NCBI GenBank assembly: GCA_945787595.1
Contig: CALZJV010000026.1
Span: 1 to 39,738 of the forward strand
Direction: 5' to 3'
Length of the DNA stretch: 39,738 nucleotides
Source: an uncultured Desulfobacterales bacterium
Lineage (GTDB): Bacteria > Desulfobacterota > Desulfobacteria > Desulfobacterales > JAFDCJ01
Part shown: positions 25,622 to 33,300 of the stretch, piece after piece
How positions within the stretch are numbered: position 1 is the stretch's first letter
Layout: each line of letters opens with the position of its first letter
The notes under the pieces: generated by a model
The model's input: the letters and a program-made list of their open reading frames with translations, nothing else
Told to the model about the DNA's origin: nothing
Database searches by the model: none
Program-made: the position numbers and the translations under genes

Positions 25622-26008
25622 TCAAACACCGACATAGATTCCTCTGCCGGATTTTTTGATCTTTCCTTCTTTACTGGCTCTGAAAACAATATTGCGTACT
25701 TTTTTATCATCAAAACCAGTCTTTTCTTTCAGGGTGGGAACGTCAACCCCTTTTTTAAATCTTTTGATAATTCTCAATATCTGATCTGTAGCAGTAGCCT
25801 GGATGGCCGTTTTTTTTGCCGCTATCTTCTTCACCGGTGCCTTTTTAGTAACTTTCGGTTTTACGGTTTTGCTTGTGACGGTTTTTTTTGCGGCTGCCTT
25901 AGAGGCCTTACCGCTTTTATCAACAGCCTTCAGCAGCATTTCCATCTTCTTCTCAACGGCCTTAAACTCTTTTCTCAAAGATAGTAGATCTTTCTTTAAA
26001 ATAGCCAT
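25622..26008 (-). CDS. Histone H1-like lysine-rich DNA-binding protein
   Basis: This 128-residue protein begins with a helical, possibly coiled N-terminus (LLSLRKEFKAVEKKMEMLLKAVDK). A Lys/Ala/Thr/Pro-rich middle (about 33-72, for example KPKVTKKAPVKKIAAKKTA) resembles the histone H1 tail. The C-terminal winged-helix-like domain (QILRIIKRFKKGVDVPTLKEKTGFDDKKVRNIVFRA...) resembles those in bacterial nucleoid proteins. It probably compacts or bridges DNA. AGGAGG precedes the ATG. A good promoter with an overlapping palindrome lies upstream (26108-26136), so it is likely controlled by a repressor. Proteins of this layout are common in deltaproteobacteria. Confidence 0.82.
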   Translation of the reverse strand: MAILKKDLLSLRKEFKAVEKKMEMLLKAVDKSGKASKAAAKKTVTSKTVKPKVTKKAPVKKIAAKKTAIQATATDQILRIIKRFKKGVDVPTLKEKTGFDDKKVRNIVFRASKEGKIKKSGRGIYVGV

Positions 26009-26507
26009 TTTAGTAGTCCTCCTCGATTAATTTTTATTTACTAATTTTTTAAGATTTTCTTAGTGTCCTTTTTGAAGACCTATCTCTACTATAAATAGTC
26101 TATAGTTAAATTACTTTAAAGAAGTAATTTTGTCAAGTATTATGCAGAAAATAAGGTAAAAGAATTTAGTTGATTGGGGCAAATTTCATGATGTTAGTTT
26201 ATCGATAGCGAAGGTTTGCCTCAGAACGCCGAGTCGACCAGAAACAGTTGCGGTTGGCAACGCAAAGCAATGCTGGATACTAGTTTACTGCTGTTGCAAC
26301 GTTTTTGTCCAATTCATATGACCCAATTGTATACGTAATGACGAGGTCTGAATCTTTGGGTTTAAAACTTTTTTGCCTTGACAATACCAATTTCAGCGCT
26401 AAGGTGGGTTGGTAGACATTGCCATCATGCTGGGTGTTCTGGTAGGTTTTTTCCCCAAGAACGTTATGACAGAAGCGTTGACAATGAAAAAACATAAGGA
26501 GGTAATC
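26009..26507. other. Divergent spacer between H1-like gene and Ni-SOD gene
   Basis: Apart from the H1 promoter and operator at 26108-26136, I see only a short TTGCG/CGCAA inverted repeat near 26250-26270. A TTGACA at 26377-26382 has no good -10 at the right distance. No convincing gene is present. Confidence 0.5.
26108..26136 (-). promoter_or_regulatory. Promoter and palindromic operator of the H1-like gene
   Basis: Reading the minus strand, TTGACA (26136-26131), a 17-bp spacer and TAATTT (26113-26108) form a good sigma-70-type promoter. A perfect 9-bp inverted repeat, AAATTACTT-N5-AAGTAATTT (26108-26116 and 26122-26130), covers the -10 box and the spacer. A repressor binding there would block transcription. 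Confidence 0.6.
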
Positions 26508-26960
26508 ATGAGAACCATAATCATTTCATTGGCGGTAAATTTTATCTTTTTGGTTATTACAGCTGCCCATGTCACGGCCCATTGTGAGATTCCTTGTGGT
26601 ATCTATGACGATGAATTGAGGGCGAATTTGATTTATGAGCACTCAATCACCATCGAGAAATCCATGATAAAAATCGCCGAATTGAAAAAGCAAAAGACGG
26701 TGAATTACAATCAATTGGTTCGATGGATTTCCAACAAGGAAGAACATGCAACCAGGATTCAGTATACAATTTCCCAATACTTTATGACTCAGCGTATACG
26801 ACCGGACGCAGAAAAGTACCCTGATAAGCTATCCTTGCTGCACAAAATGCTTCAGGTGGCGATGAAATGCAAGCAGAGCATCGATCCTGCGAATGTCCAA
26901 TCCTTGCGCTCGCTATTAAAAGAGTTTGAAATTCTGTACTTTGGTCATAGTCTACGTTAA
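26508..26960 (+). CDS. sodN: Nickel superoxide dismutase with Sec signal peptide
   Basis: This 150-residue protein would convert superoxide to oxygen and peroxide. Residues 1-24 form a signal peptide (MRTIIISLAVNFIFLVITAAHVTA). Cleavage after Ala24 would expose HCEIPCGIYD, which matches the nickel hook HCxxPCxxY. The new N-terminal His, Cys2 and Cys6 are the nickel ligands. The rest is a helical bundle with the expected pattern (EHSITIEKSMIKI..., WISNKEEHATRIQYTISQYF). AAGGAGG lies five bases before ATG 26508; the frame is open further upstream without a ribosome site. Signal-peptide processing can replace the SodX protease used elsewhere; no sodX is present. The enzyme is probably periplasmic, useful to an anaerobe meeting oxygen. 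Confidence 0.9.
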   Translation: MRTIIISLAVNFIFLVITAAHVTAHCEIPCGIYDDELRANLIYEHSITIEKSMIKIAELKKQKTVNYNQLVRWISNKEEHATRIQYTISQYFMTQRIRPDAEKYPDKLSLLHKMLQVAMKCKQSIDPANVQSLRSLLKEFEILYFGHSLR

Positions 26961-27341
26961 AAGTTTTAAAAAATACCTGTCCCGACTCGCTATTCTGGCA
27001 AAAAAGTTCCTATTGCTACTTGCCTTGCTTTGTCCATTAAGGTATAAGTACAAATTTATGGTTAAATAGAGCCAGCTAACCGGTTAGCTAGTGCCCGTCC
27101 ATAAATCGGTTAAAATCAGTTCGGGCACTCAGTAGTGTTTCCAATCCAGAAATGCGGATTTTTGTCCAAGATCGAGGAAATCAAGCGTTTGTGCGGAGAC
27201 GTAGCTGGCTACGTCGCACAATCAAACGCGCCGATTGACGACGAGATTGGGCAAAAAGACCATTTATGGATGGAAACTAGCTAAGTTTATATATCATCCC
27301 TGACGTTGAAACATTGGGGTTAGTTGAAATTATTGTTACCG
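26961..27341. other. Spacer before pfaC rich in palindromes
   Basis: This 381-bp spacer has no gene. It holds a 16-bp perfect palindrome AGCTAACCGGTTAGCT (27074-27089), a 7-bp inverted repeat GTGCCCG/CGGGCAC (27091-27097 and 27122-27128) and the large imperfect palindrome at 27131-27284. No clear promoter for pfaC is seen. Confidence 0.65.
27131..27284. repeat. 154-bp imperfect palindromic element
   Basis: Two arms of about 70 bp are complementary over most of their length, with the centre at about 27206. The apex is a perfect stem GACGTAG-CTGG-CTACGTC (27198-27215). The outer ends pair GTTTCC...TCCAGAAATG with CATTTATGGATGGAAAC. Sequence near 27084-27110 resembles the outer arm again (TTAGCTAGTGCCCGTCCATAAAT), suggesting a second partial copy. 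It looks like a MITE-like or dispersed palindromic repeat. Confidence 0.8.
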
Positions 27342-30300
27342 ATGAGTCAAAAAGAACCAATAGCTGTCGTCGGGATGGCCGGGTTGTTTCCCGGAGCCGC
27401 TAACATTGAGATTTTCTGGCAAAACATCCTTGAGGGGATGGATACTTGCGGTGAGGTACATCCTGATCGCTGGCGCATCGCCACTGACACGATGTATCAT
27501 CCGGAACCCCAAGCGGATAAAGCATATTCAAAGCGATGCTGTCTCATAACTGATTTTAAATTTGATCCTGCCGGTATTGCAATCGACCCAAGTCTGTTGG
27601 CTGCACTCGACCCGCTTTATCACATTGTCTTGCAGGTCGGCAAAGAAGCCATTAAAGACATTCGGGCATCATCGATAAACCGCCGACGCACCGGTGTGAT
27701 TCTGGCTGCCATTGCATTGCCGACAGACGCGACTTCTGAGATTACCACCCAGATTTTGGGCTCCGCCTTTGAAGAAAAATTATTTGATGAATGGACTCAG
27801 GACAAATTTAAGACCGATTTAACATATTTCTCCCGTGCTCACTATCTGTCGGGCAGGGTAACAAGCCTGCCCGGCGCTATTCTGGCCAAAGCCTTTGGTC
27901 TTGGCGGCGGAACTTACACCCTCGACGCCGCTTGCGCGTCTTCCCTCTATGCAGTCAAGTTGGCCTGTGATGAATTACATGCTCATCGTACGGATGCCAT
28001 GCTGGCTGGCGGCGTTTCAAGACCCAATTGCCTGTTTACCCAGGTCGGCTTCAGCCAGTTAAAAGCATTGTCCCCCTCCGGGCGCTGCGCCCCCTTTGAT
28101 GAAGGTGCCGATGGACTTGTTGTCGGAGAAGGTGCCGGCATAATGGTTTTAAAACGTCTGGCGGATGCCCTGCGCGATCGTGATCCGATCTTCGGTTTGA
28201 TTCATGGCGTTGGTCTTTCCAATGATATGGGGGGAAATTTGCTTGCTCCGGAAAGTGATGGCCAGATACGCGCCATGGCTGGCGCCTATGAATCCTGTGG
28301 TTGGTCTCCCCACGATATCGATTTAATTGAGTGCCATGGCGCCGGAACGCCTTTGGGAGACCTGACTGAGCTCCACAGTTTGAAAAAATTGTGGGGAGAA
28401 TCCGGCTGGGTAAAAAATCAGTGCGCCATAGGTTCAGTCAAAGGTATGATCGGCCACCTGTTAACCGCAGCAGCAGCTGCTGGTATGATTAAGACACTGC
28501 TAGCATTGCACCATAAAATTTTACCATCTTCATTAAATTTCAATACCCCTCCCCGGCACAGCCCTTTATTTAACAGTCCATTTCGCGTGCAAACGCAGTC
28601 TGAAACCTGGCAGCGCAGGAAAGAAGATCGCCCGCGACGTGCGGCTGTGAGTGCCTTTGGTTTTGGCGGCATAAACGCCCATTTATTGCTGGAAGAATGG
28701 GATTCAAACTCGGAAAACGACAAGCGGCCTCCGGCCCGGAGGGGCCATAAGAGCCTACGCCCCGGAGGGAAGTCGGACGGTAAGCCGGCAGGAATTTTAA
28801 ACTTACAAGGCCGAAAATTGAAAGTGGAAAGTACAAAAGAAAAGTCCACTTTAACTCACTCTTTAACTCTAAATTCAAAATTTAAAATTCAAAATTCCGA
28901 AATCGCTATCATCGGTATGGCAACAGTTTTTGGTTCGTTAACCTCTTTGCGCGAATTCCAGGAACTGATTTTTAACGGTAAAACCAATATAAAACCACGG
29001 CCCGGCCATCGTTGGAAGGGATGCGATCGGGCAGCCAATCGGGTGCTCCATAGTCGATCGTTAATCGGAGGATTCTGCGGCGATGTATCCATTGCTGCCG
29101 GTGAGTTTCATATCCCGCCCAAAGAAATCCCTGATATCCTCCCTCAGCAGCTCCTTATGCTGAAAGTCGCTGCGGCAGCCATGCGGGATGCCGGATTTGC
29201 ATTGAGAGAAAAACGGCCGGACATGGGAGCCCTTATCGGCATTGATTTTGATTTCGAAGCCGCCAATTTTTCTTTGCGCTGGTATCTCTCCAATTTGATT
29301 GACCGATGGGCAGAAAAATTCGGATGGAATCGCCAAAATGGCGAGAATTACACATGGCTGGAATCATTGCAAGACGCCTGCAACCCGCCTCTCACCGCGA
29401 ACCGTACATTAGGCGCTTTAGGCGGCATCGTCGCCAGCCGGATCGCCCGGGAGTTTCGCCTCGGCGGCCCAAGTTTCGTAGTATCCTGTGAAGAGGCCTC
29501 CGGATTAAAGGCACTTGATATCGGCGCAAGAGCTCTACAGCAAAATGAGGCCGACGCATTTATAGTGGGGGCTGTGGATTTAAGCGGTGATGTCCGCAAC
29601 ATTATTTTGACACACCGGGCAAGAGCCTTTTCACAGGTTCAGAGCATCCGCCCCTTTGATCGTTCTGCAGACGGGACTCTGCCGGGCGAAGGAGCGGCAG
29701 CACTGGTCATCAAACGGCTTGATCGCGCAATTGCCGACGGTGACAGGGTATATGCCGTAATTAAAGGAATCGGCAGCGCAAGCGGCGGCGGCGTTGACAC
29801 AAATCTGCCTTCCAAAGAAGCCTATGTTCGCTCTCTTAAACGCTGCTGCCGGGAAGCCGATATTGCGCCCTCGGCGATTGGATTAATGGAAGCACACGGC
29901 AGTGGCCATCCTGCAGAAGATGACCTTGAAACCCTGGCCCTGCATGAATTCATGGGGAATCAAGATGCTCCCTGTGCCATTGGATCGATTAAGGCCAATA
30001 TCGGACACACCGGTGCTGCAGCCGCTTTGGCTTCCGTGGTCAAAGCCGGATTGAGCCTTTATCATGAAATTATCCCTCCGTTGACAAACTTCACGACGCC
30101 TCAAAATTTGCTCTGGCATCAGAATAAGTTCCACTTCCCTGCCTATCCCCAGTTCTGGCTCAGAGATCGCAAGGACGGTGTACGCAACGCCATGGTCGGA
30201 TCCATGACAGCCGACGGCAATTGCATGCATGTTATGCTTGCAGGGTTTGATTACGAGTCGGAAACTAAAGTTACCAATGATGTCATTCAAAAGATTCGGC

Positions 30301-33300
30301 AGGAGAGAAAAAAACCACAGGGATTTCAGCGTTTAGGGCTCTTTGCCGTTGAGGGAAAGAGTAGAAAGTCCTTGCTTTGCGGTCTGGACGCACTCAAGCA
30401 GCATGTTGAAAGGCACCTCGCTGGCCACAGCAAAGATGATCGTAATGTCCGAGGTGCCCCCGTCGAAGCGGCCGCCCGCGCATGGTATCTTAAAAATGGT
30501 GTCAATCCAAAGTGTCCATATGCTCTTTCAATTGTTGCAGATGATTTGTCCCAACTTAAAGACCGGATTGCTGAAGCCCGGCAGTCGGTGGTATCGGCTA
30601 GCCCTCAGACCCTATCGAGAAGGAGCAGTATCAACTATACGCCAAATCCTTTAGGTCAGACAGGGGAACTGGCCTTTGTCTTTCCGGGTTCGGGCAGCCA
30701 TTATTTGAACATGGGTCGGGATATCGGGGTGCATTGGCCGGAGATATTACACAGCATGGATGCGCGAACCCTGCAATTGAAGGCCCAGCTGTTACCGCAA
30801 TTTTTTGTCCCCTGGCGGGTTTCGTGGGAACCGGGTTGGCAAAAATCAGCCTATGAGAAAATTATATCCGATCCTCTGACAATGATCTTCGGCCAGGTGG
30901 TTCATGGATCTGTGGTGGCCGAATTGATGGCGCATTTCAGCATCGTACCTTCAGCCGTAATCGGCTATAGCCTGGGTGAGTCGGCAGGTTATTTCGCCAT
31001 GGGTGTGTGGCCCGAACGTGGTGAAATGCTGCAGCGTATGAGAAAAACCGATCTATTTTCCACTGAACTAGCCGGTCCCTGTAATGCGGCCCGCAAGGTA
31101 TGGACTATCACTCCTGATGAAGATGTCGACTGGTGCGTGGCGGTAGTGAACCGCGCGGCGGATTTGGTCCGCCGGATTGCCGGCCGATATGCAACCACCC
31201 GCCTGCTAATCATAAACACGCCCGATGAATGCGTTATTGGCGGACGCAGGCAGGATGTCCGGGCCGCTATAAAAGAACTCAAATGCGAGGCCATTTATCT
31301 GGACGGTGTCGTTACGGTGCATTGTGACGCCCTAAGGCCGGTTATGGATGACTACCGGGATTTGCATGTTTTCCCTACCTATCAACCGGAAGACATCCGC
31401 TTTTACAGCTGCGCCCTCGGCCGTACGATAAACTTGACAGCAAAAAATGCTGCCGACTCGATCCTTAACCAGGCATTGCACGGTTTTGATTTTACGGCCA
31501 CGGTGCATCAGGCCTACCGGGACGGCGTAAGGGTATTTCTGGAGATGGGGCCCTATTCTTCCTGTACCCGCATGATCGACAGTATCCTGCAGGACAAACC
31601 TCATCTGGCGCTTTCAGCCTGTATCCGGGGAGAAGATGACTACACCACCATCGTTAAGGTTCTGGCTGCGTTAATCGCTGAGCGGGTGCCGGTTGATCTT
31701 GAAAAGCTTTACGGCCACAGATCGTATCCTCCGGCGATGATTGAACCGGCCGACGAATACTCGCAAAACCAGATAACGGTGGTAGTCGGCGGAAGAACGC
31801 TCTCCCCTGCCCTGCCGTATGCAGAAGATAGAAGACAGAGAACAGAGGACAGAGGGCAGAGGACAGATGTCATCGATACCCGATTTCCGGATATGATCGA
31901 ATCTGCCGACAAAATCGCCAAAACCACCGCCGAAGCCCATCAAAAGTTCCTGGAATTCTCCAATGAACTCACCCAGGGTTACGGCAAGACCTTTGCCCTG
32001 CAAACCAAACTCTTGGAACTTGCTATGCAGCAGGCCGAAGAGTCAATTCCGCCTTCCCTGCGGGACGTAGGCCCCAATGACCCCTATGGGCCGGAGGCCG
32101 CCTTGCGCCTTCCGAATTCCGAATTCTCCACACTGCCTTCCAGCCCCAGCATCGCCTACTCCCGCCGGGACTGCCTTGAATTTGCCACAGGTTCCGTCGC
32201 CAGGGTACTGGGACCCGAGTTTGCCGTGGTTGACGCTTATCCGGCCAGAGTACGGTTACCTGATGAACCCCTGATGTTAGTAGATCGCATCCTGTCGGTT
32301 GAAGGCAATAAAGGATCCTTGGGTCCCGGACGTATTGTCACCGAACATGATGTATTGCCGGGAGCTTGGTACCTGGACGGCGGACATGCCCCCGTTTGTA
32401 TATCCGTTGAAGCCGGTCAGGCTGATCTGTTTCTGTGTGCATATCTGGGCATCGACTTGGCGGTTAAAGGCGAAAGAACATACCGGCTGCTGGATGCCGC
32501 CGTTGAATTTCACCGTGAAATGCCCCTCCCCGGTGAAACCATTCGTTATGAAATTGAAATTGAAAAATTCATCCGTCAGGGAGATACGTACTTATTTCTG
32601 TTCTGCTTCAACGGTTTTATCGACGACACACCCCTGATCACCATGACCGACGGTTGTGCCGGATTCTTCACCGAAGAAGAAGTCAAAAATTCCGGTGGCA
32701 TCATATCAACCGACGATGACACTGAACCCGTTGCCGGCAAAAAGACTTCCGACTGGAAACCACTGGTGACAATGAAAAAAGAAAGTTATGATGATTCGGC
32801 GCTAGCGGCGCTTCGCACCGGCAATGCGGCCGGATGTTTCGGTAATCTTTTTGCGGGAATCACCCTGCCTGTCTCACTCAGACTTCCCGCAGGCCGCATG
32901 AAATTGATCGACCGTATCATCAATCTGGATCCTACGGGTGGGCGATACGGCCTGGGACATATTCAGGCACAAGCTGATATTCATGCCGAGGACTGGTTTT
33001 TAACTTGTCATTTCGTAGATGACATGGTTATGCCGGGAACCCTGATGTATGAATGCTGCGCCCACACCCTGCGAGTATTAATGCAGCGTATGGGCTGGGT
33101 AACGGACAATCCGGCAGTTTTTTACCAGCCCCTAATCGGTGTGCAAAGCATCCTGAAGTGCCGTGGACCGGTAACACCTGAAACCCGTCATGTCGTCTAT
33201 GAGGTCGAAATCAAGGAAATCGGCTATCGGCCACAGCCCTACGTTATCGCAGATGCACATATGTATGCGGACGGGGATCGGATCGTGCGGTTTAAGGATA

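Noticed and set aside
26280..26495. Minus-strand 71-codon frame before sodN
   Set aside because: It has no ribosome site, no family resemblance, and it overlaps the sodN leader.
28418..28878. Two minus-strand frames over the pfaC KS-CLF linker
   Set aside because: They come from the dispersed element and flanking coding sequence and lie inside a clear plus-strand gene.
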